The notes under the pieces were generated by a model that was not told the DNA's origin, ran no database searches, and saw only the letters and a program-made list of their open reading frames with translations. From Nemertoderma westbladi (lineage: Eukaryota; Xenacoelomorpha; Nemertodermatida; Nemertodermatidae), in NCBI GenBank assembly GCA_032718475.1, contig JAUCBJ010000341.1, positions 1 to 64,000 on the forward strand: a stretch of DNA of 64,000 bases. The letters run 5' to 3'. A program made the translations under genes and the position numbers. This document shows, one piece after another, positions 42,529-54,389 of this stretch; within the stretch, counting starts at the first letter, position 1, and every line of letters begins with the position of its first letter.

Positions 42529-43310
42529 TGTACGCGCTTTTGAAGACCTTTAGCAGTTTAACCTGCCAAAATTTATATGTCTTTTGGTTTATAAATAGAC
42601 TTTAGAAGATGACAAATATTTAATACCAATAAACACAACATTAGCAGAAGCCAGCCTAGTGCGCGTCCATTCACCCGCTGGATATACCCGGGGGGCTGGA
42701 TTCTGAGGGCTTAGATTATTATTGCAGTGTAAGCTTACTGTATTGTATTATTCGATTGATCGTTAATAAATAATTTCTGACTAATATTATTCACTTTCGG
42801 GAAATATTAACAGTTCCTTTAGGACGTGGCGCTCTATCTAGGTAAACAGAGATATGACTTATACTAATCACAACGGCAAGTCGGTAAGGCTTAAGATTCA
42901 CGTATGAGGCGCATTCTTTAGGAAATGCTTAGTTATCAGTCACAATCATGCACACTACCGGTAACATACAATACTGCCCACTAATTTGCCGACCGTCAAT
43001 GATTTTTATCATATATAAAGAGAACAGCAACGGACCAATGTAGTGCTTATCAAATAGCATTAAATTCACTACATACACAATAATATAAGTCGCAATCGCT
43101 ATATATAACCGTCTCTCTAACCTGTAGTGTATCAAGAAAATTGGGAAATTTGGGTTCTTTATAAATGTTCTCCAAATAATATTCAACCAAACAATAGTAA
43201 ATAGCAGTATAATAATGTATATTGAACCGATAATGTAAAACTGAATTGCGATCAGTTGATATGATTAGATAAGATAACGGTTATACGCTCTATAATTTAA
43301 GCCTACTAAT
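42529..43310 (-). mobile_element. 3' LTR of element B, right part (inverted)
   Basis: In minus orientation it runs from ATTAGTAGGCTTAAATTATA (43310) to GCGCGTACA (42529) and appears identical to the last 780 bases of the 5' LTR wherever I compared them. Together with 32043-32509 it makes a complete LTR apart from about 4 bases (AAAC). The neighbouring sequence from 43311 is unrelated and AT-rich. Confidence 0.85.
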
Positions 43311-43731
43311 TTATAATCTATATTATAATATATAAATAATATTATATATAAATATATAAATCAATTATATCGTACATGGGACGATTTTTTGAACTAACCA
43401 TATTGACAGTACAGCAGTAAGCCTAATAGCTGCTGAGAATGGTCATAAACAACTATAAAAAAAGCATGACCTCCAGCAAGTGATTGCGAAACTTGCACTA
43501 TTGCCATACTCACCACGGACTGTGGGGCTTGTTAGTGTGGGTATGCAAGCAAAACTCGAGTTTTGAGGACACTCATTTTATTTCCTATGCCCAAACTGTA
43601 CCACCTCTGTTCGGACATAGAAATAACCTGGTGTTTGCACTATTGCCAAGTTTCCAATAGCGTGAAACCGCACCAAGTATTTTACGACTTAGACTTACGG
43701 CTATTTCGAATTAGGGTTGGTGCGCGAAAAA
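43311..43731. other. AT-rich junction region beyond the inversion
   Basis: TTATAATCTATATTATAATA directly follows the broken LTR; a 17-base stretch of it (AATTTATAATCTATATT) is the reverse complement of part of the 452-bp repeat at 32510. TGTGGGGC at 43521-43528 resembles the left end of the GTGGGGC elements. No gene. Confidence 0.45.
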
Positions 43732-46670
43732 ATTGCTGCAAAGCCCCAAAATTTAGTGGGCCAGTTATTTCTCTTAGATAGAACCCCTGAAACAATAGGT
43801 CTAGCGCGTCGAAAGTACTTGTCCCTAACTAAAATTATGTCCTCTTTCAGATGAGACAAATAAAAATTTAATAGCTCCAGTAGTTTTCGAGATATGAGGA
43901 GTTCCTGGCACCCATACCATATCAGCACTTTTCGGAATTGATAAAATTACTCAAAATACAAGCATCACCCTTCAAAGACTTTGGTATAACCATTAAACCA
44001 TATTATGCTTTTTTGGTTAGTCGAATTAATTATTAGTAATCGAAAGCGAAATTAGAATAAAATCTTCATTGTTTATTTTATAATAGACACTAAAAGAGCA
44101 CCAAAATTACAAGTAGCTCGAAATTTTCAAATAGCCAAAAGTGGTAATTTGGCCATATAGTTTGGCTACTGAGGTTTTATAATGTGCTGATTTCATTGGC
44201 AAGGTTTATAAAATTGTGGTATTTTCAAAAATGGCCAATGTTTCAGTCGAAAATTCTAAGTGCCAACCAGTGCACTTCTATTTCAGTACTGCAGTACTCT
44301 GGTACTGGTGCGGTAATGTAGTGAATTATTCAGTGTGGTATTTGCATTGCACTGCACTACTGCGTTAGGCATTACATTACTGCTGAGTGCTGACTGCATT
44401 ATGTGTTACTGTGTTAGGCATCAATGCCTTATCATTATTACATTACCTGATTACCTGTATTTATTTGACTATTTATTATCACCTCTCTCTACACGGGCTG
44501 GCAGCCACGGGCGGGGGCCTAATCTAATCTGGACATAGTATCTGAATCTGTATGGAGGGGAGGCCGTAGCAGTTATAGTTGGAAAGTGCTGTGTGTATAG
44601 ATGACGCTCGCTCGCTCGGTCTACAGAGTGGCACTTAGTTCGACTAGTCAGGGCTTTTTTATAGATCAGATGACACCAGGGCCTACCACTAACATTTGTA
44701 CATTTCAACGGGCGATATACTGATATATTCAGTAAACCCGGAGTGCCGGAGTCTGTTCTGACTTCAGTGTGCTATAAATGCCTCAAATTCCTCAGAGACC
44801 GACAGTAAAAAGAATATACCGTCCATCGTTTATCGAAATTCATGAAGGAGAGTAAAATTAGTTCTTTATCTGATCTAGAAATGAAGCTACTGCTCGACTT
44901 TGGCTTGGAGGGTCCGGTTATTATTTAAGAATCATCATGCTAGGTTTATTTTCCTGCCCAAACCAACGGGACTCCTATCTGAATCCCCGAAGACATATCA
45001 GCCCTTTCGGAGGATCTCAAGTAAGACAATATGCGTGGCCACCTTAACAGTGTTCGCTTCTTACGATCTTGGATTTAATAGACAAAGGTTATTGATACAT
45101 AATAGATATGCTGAGATAAATTAATATTACGACTTCAATATAATGAGGAACTGATATTATTTAGGGGAATTATTATTAACTATCCTGGAATATCGTGTCG
45201 TTTAATGATTTGAGGAAGTGATACTTTATTTTACTCTACTCTACTATGTGTTTATGTGTTTGATGCGGAATTAAGAGATTCATATTCAGTCGGGGATATT
45301 TATCCTGGGTTACCGGTACGTTTAACACTATCTGCTATCTGGCCCGGGCTATACGGTCTATATTACTACAGTAATTAATTGGCCAGTGGGGGGGGGGGGG
45401 GGGGGATTTTCTGATTTTGACCCCCAGGATGAAAAGTACAAGTAAAAAATTGTCAAACTAAACATTTTGTGCTTGGTTTGATAATTCTAAACGTATACCG
45501 GCTTTCGAGGTAGCTGATCGCGATGAAAGTAGTTATAAATATTTCTGGTATGTGCAAACCCTTTTGGTGCCATTTTGGTGCTCCAAAACGAAAAGTACAA
45601 GTAGCAAAAATTTGAAACTGTTTAATTTTGCCTTTGGTTTGGTAATTCTGAAACTATACTGGTTTTCAAGGTCGCTAATCACGATACAACTCGTTAAAAA
45701 TAATTCGTGGTAACGCAACTATCGTTTTTCGTGTTTGTCTGGTGGGCGAAAAATTCAAGTATCATAAATTTCAAAGGGAAAAAATCAAATTTGGTTGGAT
45801 GGATAATACGATATTTTGAGTGTCATATTCGTGATCAGCATCCCAAAAACCCCAAATGTTATAAAATCAGGTTGATTTGGTAATGATTTTTCATTATGAA
45901 ATTTGTGCTACTTGTATTTTTCGTGCCGCACATTGACACGTATCCAAAAAAGCCGTAATCAACAAGGTGCGATATTTTCAAATGTCATATTCGTGATCAG
46001 CATCCCAAAAAACCACATGGTCATAAAATCAATTTGTTTTCGTGGTGATTTTTCATTATCATATTTCCACTACTTGTTTTTTCGCGCTCCAGGGGCACAA
46101 ATAACTGACTAATAACTAATATAACAACATGCCTATGTTGTTATATTACACAACTCTTCGATATGTTTGATGTAGAGGAATAAACCTTCCCAATGAAATC
46201 AGCACATTCTAAAACCTCAGTAGCCAAACTGTATGGCCAATTTACCACGTTTGAAAAAAGTGCTACTTGCACTTTTGGTGCTCTTTTAGTATATATTGAT
46301 AAAAAAATGAAATTGTTGCTTCTAATCTTACTTTCGATTACTAATAATGAATTCAACAAACCAAAAAAGCATAGGGCCTAATGGTTTAATGGTTATACCA
46401 AGTCTTTGAAGGGTGATGTATTTTGTGTAATTTTATCAATTCCGAAAGGTTCCGAAATGGTATGGGTGCCAGGAAGGCCTCATATTTCGAAAACTACTGG
46501 AGCTATTAACTTTTTATTTGTCTAATCTGAAAGAGGATTAATTTTAGTTAAGGACAAGTACTTTCGACGCGCTAAACCTATTGTTTCAGGGGTTCTGAGA
46601 CGTTCTGAGAGTTTAAGAGAAAATACTGGCCCACTAAATTTAGGGGTTTTGCAGCAGCTTGGCGGGTCGT
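43732..46670. mobile_element. Large foldback structure, arms about 470 bp
   Basis: The left arm (about 43732-44215: GCTGCAAAGCCCC, CCACTAAATTTTGGG as inverse, AGTACTTGTCC, TTCAAAGACTTGGTATAACC-like) reappears inverted at about 46180-46670 with moderate divergence. The middle (44216-46180) holds repeated AAAAGTACAAGTA blocks (45430, 45590), a G run (45387-45404) and AT-rich DNA. No transposase frame is visible. The divergence between arms indicates age or independent decay. Confidence 0.6.
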
Positions 46671-46696
46671 ATCTATAGTAGGTCATGTGTATTGTT

Positions 46697-47165
46697 TGGC
46701 AGAAACAATTGAATAAGGTGTAACATGGTGTCCTGAATCGAGAGGTGGACTGTGTTTTTTGTAAAAACACGAGGAATCGGTCGAAATGGCGTGTTTAAAA
46801 GTAAGCGCAGTTTAAATTCTTGATGACCCTCATCAAAAATATATTTAATTGTTGTGTCAAAAGACACCGCAAGACTCTCCGCTTTCAATTGATATAAGCT
46901 ACGTGTGAAATGATTGAGATTTAATATGTATTTGAATGGATCGAAAATCACTCTCCATAGAAACAAAAATTAGAAATTATCAGATTGATTACTTTGAATT
47001 GACGTCAAATATGTACTGTAGCAGCCAATCACAGCCGATTTTCAAAATTGGCTTCCCGGGCTTACTTAAAACCCGACACTTTGACCGTTTCCAGGTATTT
47101 TTACAAAAAACACACCCCGCCAGTCGTTTCCTGGCACCTTGTTACTTATTAAATTGTTTTTAGTG
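46697..47165. mobile_element. Small foldback element, arms about 115 bp
   Basis: AACAATTGAATAAGGTGTAAC and GTGTTTTTTGTAAAAACACG at 46697-46812 return inverted at about 47045-47165 (AAGTAACAAGGTGCC and GTGTTTTTTGTAAAAATACC on the minus strand). The centre includes AATTGACGTCAAATATG. This looks like a MITE-like or foldback unit next to the larger one. No coding capacity. Confidence 0.6.
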
Positions 47166-47166
47166 C

Positions 47167-47481
47167 ACCGACCCTATTGTACACACAGACAGAATTTATA
47201 ATTCCACTGTCTGCCGCTGGGGGGCGGATTGTCAGAAATGTAGCAAAAGCTCTAATTATAGTACCAACCAACCATCAGATGAGCATTGCTTAATTATAAA
47301 TTAGACACACAATTTTATAGTTCCTCTGTCTTTCTCTAGCAGGAGAATTTACAGAAAAGGAGAAGTAACTCTAATTATAGAATCAACCATCAGAATAATC
47401 TGAAATTTGCTAAGAGTAGTGGATCAAACAGAAACAAGTGCTCGCAACACAGTATCGTGCTGCGCGAAGGCCCCACGAACA
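47167..47481 (+). mobile_element. GTGGGGC...GCCCCAC element, right-end fragment
   Basis: It ends GTGCTGCGCGAAGGCCCCACGAACA with TGT next to it (47482-47484), the same right end as copies 1 and 2. The body has CTGCCGCTGGGGGGCGGATT and AATCTGAAATTTGCTAA segments related to 16780-16870. The left part is missing or replaced by the foldback elements; TGTGGGGCTTG at 43521 could be the original left end of one composite element. Confidence 0.5.
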
Positions 47482-47484
47482 TGT

Positions 47485-50250
47485 AACAAATATTGTAATA
47501 CAAACATCTACATAGCAACTCGCATCGCATTCAACTTATGGAGTCAGTAATGTTTAAAGATTTTGTAAAAATTCTATATTTCCATTTCCTATATTACACT
47601 GTGAGTAAGTACTCGTTTATTGCCATTAATATATTTCGCGATCCCTTATTGAAACAAATTGGATACGCAATTACGACCCTAATTGACACCATGACACTTT
47701 ATTTTAATCTCCTAAATAAAATCGATTTTACTATACTGCTGAATCGAAGAGGCAACGCCATTGCGGTTCTAATGGCATTCAGGGGGGAGCTGCTATGTGA
47801 TCGGAAGGCGTAATGAAGGGCAATACTACGGAAGATATAGTGTTCAATCAATAGATTCTAAGTGCGCATAGAATGCGCGCGCATGTACAACAGTGCGGTG
47901 TCTCAAAGTAGGGCAAATCAAAGCGACAGTTTGTAAGACTAGCACGTCTTATATCCCCGCCTCTAAGTACGCACATTCTTAATTCTGTGTATTTACTGCC
48001 GGACGGGCCCGGAAATAAGGTGAGTGAGTAAGTTATATTGTTCTGTAATATTCATAATGTACAGTATAACCTTAACTGCATCTTATACGAAAATTATGGG
48101 TACACTTTTACCAAGTTTGGAACACAAAATGTACCTACCCACTTGGTGTACTTGTAGTGTGTCAAAAGTATTTGTGGGGGGAATTTGCGATTCCCCTAGT
48201 CTGGCGCTAGAGGGCGAAATGTTTGAAAGTGATAATTTAATCGTTTATGATCCATTCAAGCTGCAACTTCGCGAATATATTAATAGATATTTATATATTA
48301 CCTTGACCTTTGCCCTTGCCTTGCCTTGACTTTGGCCTTGTCTTTCTAGAACACAGAACATGTACAATACTCCCGTTACCAGTGCTGTTCTTGTAGTGAC
48401 AAATTAACTAAACCCAAATACATAAACATAAATTACAAGTTAACTAATTATTTGATTAATATTATTTTGAGGTGTTTAGTTAAATAATAGTTGAAAATAT
48501 GTCTGCTTGGAGATATATACGATTGTACTACTGTACTTGATGCAGTTTGGGTAAATCATGGACTCCCATATAGACAGATATCACACATTTCCTGAGGACT
48601 GTCGAGGTTTAACTGTTATAATTTGTAATAAATGATATGGGTTAATTGGTTTTATAATCGTTTTGTTTTGGGAGCAACTATTTTACTTTGTTTTTGATTT
48701 GGCTAGTTTGGAAACAAATTACATTGAGTATCATTTCCAATAATCGTAGTTTTTACACCATAAACCTTTCCGTATAAGACATTATTTATCAAAAGGAACG
48801 CCATAACGTATCAAAACTAACGCAATAATGCATCAAATCGATAATTTAACGCCATCATGTTGCTAATTAACATACCTCATTAGTGGATAAGATAATTTGA
48901 CAGCATTAATACCCTCGATTTCTTTATGGAATTTGCGCTCTTGGTCTCACGATGTTGTGGTCACTCACTTTGAGTCTAGCATGGAGATCCCTGGTTCGGT
49001 CCTTTGCCGAATCCTTTAACCGGGAGCCGTGTCCAGCGAAATGGGAATCTAAATTCAGCTAGATAAAAGGGTTGGAGTGCTCAACCTTGGTAGTTATTGC
49101 TGCGTCCTCCCTGATCACAGGTAAGTGCAATGAAAAACTCCTTTAGTTGCATCTGGTGTTTCATGTTTTACACTCACCGATACAGTAAGTTTTAGTTTTT
49201 TATTGGGATTTTTTTATTATTACTATTAGCCCAATTTTGGACTATTCAGCTCATTCGTTCCATATTAATTATTTTATGCTGCGAAGTAAAGGTCTGTGTA
49301 ATTTAATAACATCAATCCTTACCGTAGATTAACAAATGACTGCAGCAGTGGTGACAATCGAAAATATCCGCCCATCTCTACCATATATAAATGATCAACC
49401 AGCAGGTGAGCAGTAGGAGGCAACTAATTGACCTCCTTCGCTGCGCAGTTCCCGGGATATTTATGGTAAACTGTGTCTCGATATCCTTCAGTAATTATGT
49501 AAATCCTAAGTGAGTGTCCCGGGAAAATATATTAAATCATTACCGGGGACTACTGAATAAGATAAGATAAGAAAGATAGGGCCGTCCATTCAACCCAGAA
49601 AAGTAGCCAATCCCATGTCGTTTCTACCCAAATATACCAGAAATATACACCACAATATATCCTGCTTCGGTATACACACTACACTACAATGTACTCTGGC
49701 TCTGTGGTACACATACTACACTACACTAATGGACAATCTATGCCTCTTTCCTCGCATCAGATCGCATCTCAATAATTTATATCGACCTTTGCGCCGAAAC
49801 ATCGCCGATAATTGATGTACCTGCTTGATTGATCACCAGCATTGCGTATTTCCGCACTTAGCTTTAATTAAGGATTTGCCGCTCTTTGATATTAACGTAC
49901 ATTGAGGTCCAATATGAATTGTCCAAGTGATGCTGTTACGGGGACAAATTTCGGCAATGTTTTTCAAGAGGTTACCACAGTACTGGGTCCAGGTCAGGAA
50001 TAGGCTGAACTTCCCGGTGATAGGAGAGACCTGTAAGTTTTGAAGTGGTGGGATAGCAGGTTTGACTCCCCGTTGGAGCTATGTTTTGGCAACAAGGTGA
50101 CACCATAATTGTAAAGCATCTCTTTGTTTATATGTGCATCATATCAACAATTTGCATTCACTTCATAATATTTTTGTATATCAGATCAATCAGATCCATG
50201 GATTGTGATCTGGTCCGCACATGCACGGCTGCTGTAAGGAAAAGTCCCAC
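47485..50250. other. Intergenic DNA, no protein gene; possible SINE-like block
   Basis: At about 48150-48290 is a relative of the 315-bp unit (GGCGCTAGAGGGCGAAATG, then TTCAAGCTGCAACTT). At about 48945-49040, TGGTCTCACGATGTTGTGGT and CCCTGGTTCGGTCC resemble A- and B-box spacing of a tRNA-derived SINE head, but the fold is degenerate and I do not call a tRNA. A CAGGTTTGACTCCCC near 50060 is another weak B-box-like string. No domain in the short open frames. Confidence 0.4.
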
Positions 50251-51402
50251 TGTTCGCGCTTTTAGACCTTTAGCAGTTTAACCTGCCAAATTTAGGTGTC
50301 TTCTAGATTATAAATCGACTTTAGCCTATGACGAGTATTTGATACACTACATTAGCCGAAGCCAGCCTATGCGCGACCATTCACCCGCTGGATATACCCG
50401 GGAGACTGGATTCGGAAGCTCTGACCTTATTGCGGTGTAGGCCTACTGTATTATTCGATTGATCGTTAATATATAATCTCTGACCAATATTATTCACTTT
50501 CGGGAAATATTAACAGTTCCTTTAGGACGTGGCGCTCTAAATATGTAAACAGAGTTATGACTTATACTAGACACAACGGGATGGCTATGGATTCACGTAT
50601 AAAGCGCATTCTTTAGGAGATGCTTTGTTATCATTCACAATCATGCACACTACCGCACAATGCTGCACACCGATCTGCCAACCTTCACTAATTTTAGTCA
50701 CATATAAAGAGAACAACAACCGACTCATGTAGTGCCTATGAAATAGCATTAGATTCACTCCAAAACCACTTTAATGTAAGTCGCAATTGTTATATGTAAC
50801 CGGTCTCTCTAACCTTCAGTATATCAAGAAGATTGGGGTTTTCTGATTATTTATAGATATTATCCAAATATAACAAGATTCCATCAACTGATATAATTAA
50901 TAACCGAATAAACCATAAATAGCAGTGAAATAATGCGGTGAAAGCATAATGCATATGTACTGAGTTGGTTTGATAACAGTTATACGTTTCTATGACCAAA
51001 GCCTAGTAATGTTTGGCTAAAGCCTGAAACACAGTAACTCCAAAGCCGGTCTTCTGGCTGTGGACAAAATACACATACTGACTCAATTCATGAGTTTCTG
51101 TATACAATCTCCAACACAGAGTCAAAAAACGCTCTGATTGGTCGACCGAACAAAGAGAGAACGAAGAACAAAGGAATGTTACACGTGGACATATCAGCTG
51201 TTAGATGTCGTCATGGTAACTACACTGTATCAAGAGGATTTTGGCTTATTGCGACATAAGATCGCTAGTTATGTCCGCTAAAGTACAGCTAGTTATGTCC
51301 GCTAAAGCACACATACAGAAGAAATGGCTCTTTATATCCACTAAAGCACCTACAGAGTACTTTGCGGGAAAATAACTAGCTAGATCCGCAAAAGCCTTTA
51401 CA
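50251..51402 (-). mobile_element. 3' LTR of element C
   Basis: In minus orientation it starts TGTAAAGGC (51402) and ends GCGCGAACA (50251), 1152 bp. The CCAAT motif is altered in this copy (ACCAATCAGAGCG...), while the TATA-like TTCTCTTTATATGTGA is kept. Outer flank is CCCAC (50246-50250); the partner duplication cannot be found because the 5' end of element C is missing. Confidence 0.85.
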
Positions 51403-51480
51403 CCGCTCCCAGAAAATGGGATTTAATTCTATAAAATATAAAAAATCACAGTTTCTAAAATATAAAAATACTCTAAACAG

Positions 51481-52812
51481 TTAGTTTTTCTTGCGCGGAC
51501 GGCGTTTACGCAGTTTTTTGAGGCTAGCAAGAGCCCTTTTCTCTTTGGGGCGAGCCACTTTACTAGGAGGGCTATAACCCTTGGGTAAAGGGTGCAATAC
51601 AATTACATCTGAGGGTTTAGGGTTACGGTCGATGTCTCGTCCATTTCGATATGCTTCTCCTCGAGCTGATTTTCCTCCGCTTATCGTTGGATGCGTTCGT
51701 CCAAAACTCTTGCAGAGAATAGGGTCGTCCAAGTTCGATATCTTCTTAGAGATTCTGAATTTCCTGATCGAACTGAGATAAAGTTAATTCGTTTACCGCT
51801 TGGACTTGCTACTGCAATTTACGTTTCTCTAAACAATTGTAGGTTCATTTTCCGATCTTTTGACGAATAGCGTCTAACGCATTTCGTACAACTCTCTCCT
51901 CCGCCTCGGTGACAGGTTGTATGGGGTTAAACCGGGACGATGATACGGTTGGATGACGATATTAGATGTCCGCGTCCCAATCCGGCTAGGTAAGATGGGC
52001 GAATATCTAGGGAGCCCACAACCGGAGTGCCACCGACTAATTGTTCAGGTAACACTAGATCTTTGAACAATGAGTACAGTTCGGGAAGATCCCTGATACT
52101 ATTAGGGTCAAGAGTCTGGGTTCTCACTAGGGAGTGAGGAGGTCTGATCGAGTATTCCGGAACTCAGATCATAGGTTTATTTAAGGATTGTTTGAGTCGA
52201 GCAAGCGTCGGTGATACATCGAACAAGTTTCGCTCGAAACTCCCGTAAATATAGCGAGTAAAACCGCGTTTAAAGCAACGTCTCCGCTGATGTTTATGTC
52301 TTTCCGTTTGTTGGTTGGGTCTTGGGCATTCATCGCAATAATACCAAAGACGCACGTCTTATAGGGGAAACGCGGGTGATATTTATTCGGTTTTACAATA
52401 TTCCTCCATCTGTTCGAAGCTATCTGGGATGACAGGTAGCGGTCGATCGGCGGTAAGATACATCATAGTGAAATAGAGTCGTTTGAGTTCTATCATAGGA
52501 TCATGATGTATACCTTGAGGATATCGAGTTTCTAGATTTTGTTGATTGGCAATATTGAGATATGTTTCTCTCATGAATTCCAGATAATCGTTGAAGTCGC
52601 TGCGTTTATCCGGCTCTTCAATGTCTTCTCTTTCGAGTCTGTTTCGAATAGAATTCTCGTGTTCCATTCTCGGTTTATCGTTCCGCCTCCGCTGGGTAGG
52701 ATATTTAAATAAAACCATTTCCCTTTCGGTGTCTACATCATCCGTATCGTGTAAATCGATAGGATGGCCGGTAGTTAAGAAGTCCATATACGTACCATTA
52801 CGATGCGTATAG
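51481..52812 (-). pseudogene. ORF3 of element C, internally deleted
   Basis: Runs from RYTHRNGTYMDFLTTG (about 52812) through NDYLEFMRETYLNIANQQNL and EQMEEYCK, then breaks. The CDECPRPNQQTERHKHQRRR cluster (52355-52164), LPEQLVGGTPVVGSL (52127-51927) and the basic tail LKKLRKRRPRKKN (51732-51481) follow in changing frames. The start codon region is replaced by palindromic sequence. The 2.7-kb middle deletion has the same join as in element A. Around 51800 it reads through the point where B is frameshifted, showing ORF3 was one continuous frame. Confidence 0.7.
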
Positions 52813-52847
52813 CGAGGTGCACTGGTGCACCTCGCTGGTGCACCAGC
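52811..52847. repeat. Two overlapping palindromes at the ORF3 deletion point
   Basis: AGCGAGGTGCAC, TG, GTGCACCTCGCT (52811-52836) is a 12-bp-arm hairpin. GCTGGTGCACCAGC (52834-52847) is a perfect 14-bp palindrome, followed by a further partial copy GCGCTGGTGTAC. They sit where element C lost about 180 bp of ORF3 leader and N-terminus relative to element A. Confidence 0.8.
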
Positions 52848-54389
52848 GCGCTGGTGTACTTTCGCCGATGTGCCTATCGCCAACGTCGTAGCTGCACAAC
52901 GACCACAACAACCAGCGCGAGTCACTCCACCGTCCGTCCCAAAGGCTTAGATTTACTTCAGGTTCTTACTGGAGAGTTAGGGCTACTTTCACAATTGCGA
53001 CTCGCTACTGTAAACACACTTTAGTAGTAACATTCACCTATAAATGCACAAATTCCACACAACTGTCACAAACCGCACACATTCGGGCCATTTGTCCGTT
53101 AGTCAAGTGCCTTCCAGAATGCCACGTTATTATTGGGTATCCTGGGATACTAGCAGTGTGCTATTTTATTCCTTATGCTATTCAATGGGGCAAGCCTTTA
53201 TTGTTCTTTTAACTCACTTCTAATTCTAGCGTGGTTGTTGCCATGGTGACATTATGGAAAGCTAGCAGTAGAATTAGGGTAATTCTCATGCATACAGATC
53301 TGGGATGCTATTTAATAGTAATTCTTTAATTGTCAATATTCCTCTTTATACATGATTTTATGAATTTTATCGGCTATTGACTATATATTGGAGATTCTCG
53401 CACACTAATATACTTAATAGGGTGAATCTCCGCTCCCATGATCTATTAATTAATGGAATTTTGGGAATGTTATAAATTGCATAAAAATGACAATTTATCA
53501 AATTCATTAAAAGATGTGAATTTAAATTTATTCCCGTAAATTTTATTATTTAATATTAAAATAGACACAATTTTATTCCAGAACATATCTGGGGACTGGG
53601 ATCCTTGATTCTAGGAAATTTGTCCTTTTAAGAGTATCGGTAAGTGCTACGATATCTTAATTGACTAGAATTTTAAAAGATCTAAAATTTGACAGATTTT
53701 ATAAATATTAATAGTTAATATTTAAGATGGGCACCGGTTTATTCCAGAACATGTCTGGGGACGTTAACCACTGATTCTAGAATTTTGTCTTTTAAGTATA
53801 TCGGTGGGTGCCGCAATATCTTAATCGACTAGAATTACAGATGGTCAAAGGGTTTAACAGATTTATTTTGCGTTTTACGCTACTGTTAAAGGGACATCAC
53901 GCTACTATATGTATTATTTAATATACGGTATGAGAGCAATATCGCACGAAGCAATGTCAGTGAGAAGAGGCAAGTCGTTTCCAAGGTCTACCCAGAGCTT
54001 GGTTTAGCCGAGACACGAGGATCTGAACTTTGCATTCCTAATACTCTACTTACCAATAATACTTAAATATAGTAGGAGCTTTATTGTACTTTAATAAGTA
54101 CGGATATTTCATCTTACTGTAGTCACGTATTTATAATATGATACGGACAGTAAGGAAAGAGAAAAAGAATTATTTCTCGCCGTCGCACTAAATATATAAT
54201 ATATAAGTAATTAAGTAATAAACGCGAATATATATTGCACTAATCTACTAGATAATCGCTAAAATAACATTCTACTAAATAAAATTAAAGAAAACGATTA
54301 TAATAAAATTACATAATAATACATACATAAATATAAAATAATAAAAACAAATATAAAATAATATAGTCACACACCCACTCCAGACGCTG
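52848..54389 (-). other. Element C spacer between pol remnant and ORF3
   Basis: Non-coding, collinear with element A's spacer but without the 1.57-kb insertion; the empty site is at 53064-53066 (TGT). The duplicated block with TAATCGACTAGAATT and TCTGGGGAC is present at about 53570-53840. The AT-rich stretch 54180-54360 precedes the pol stop. Confidence 0.65.

Noticed and set aside
47538-47813. 91-codon open frame with hydrophobic stretches
   Set aside because: Its AT-rich start, absence of any recognisable domain and lack of splice or promoter context make chance more likely than a gene.
48945-49040. Possible tRNA gene
   Set aside because: A- and B-box-like strings are present, but I cannot draw acceptor and anticodon stems; at best it is a decayed tRNA-derived SINE head.
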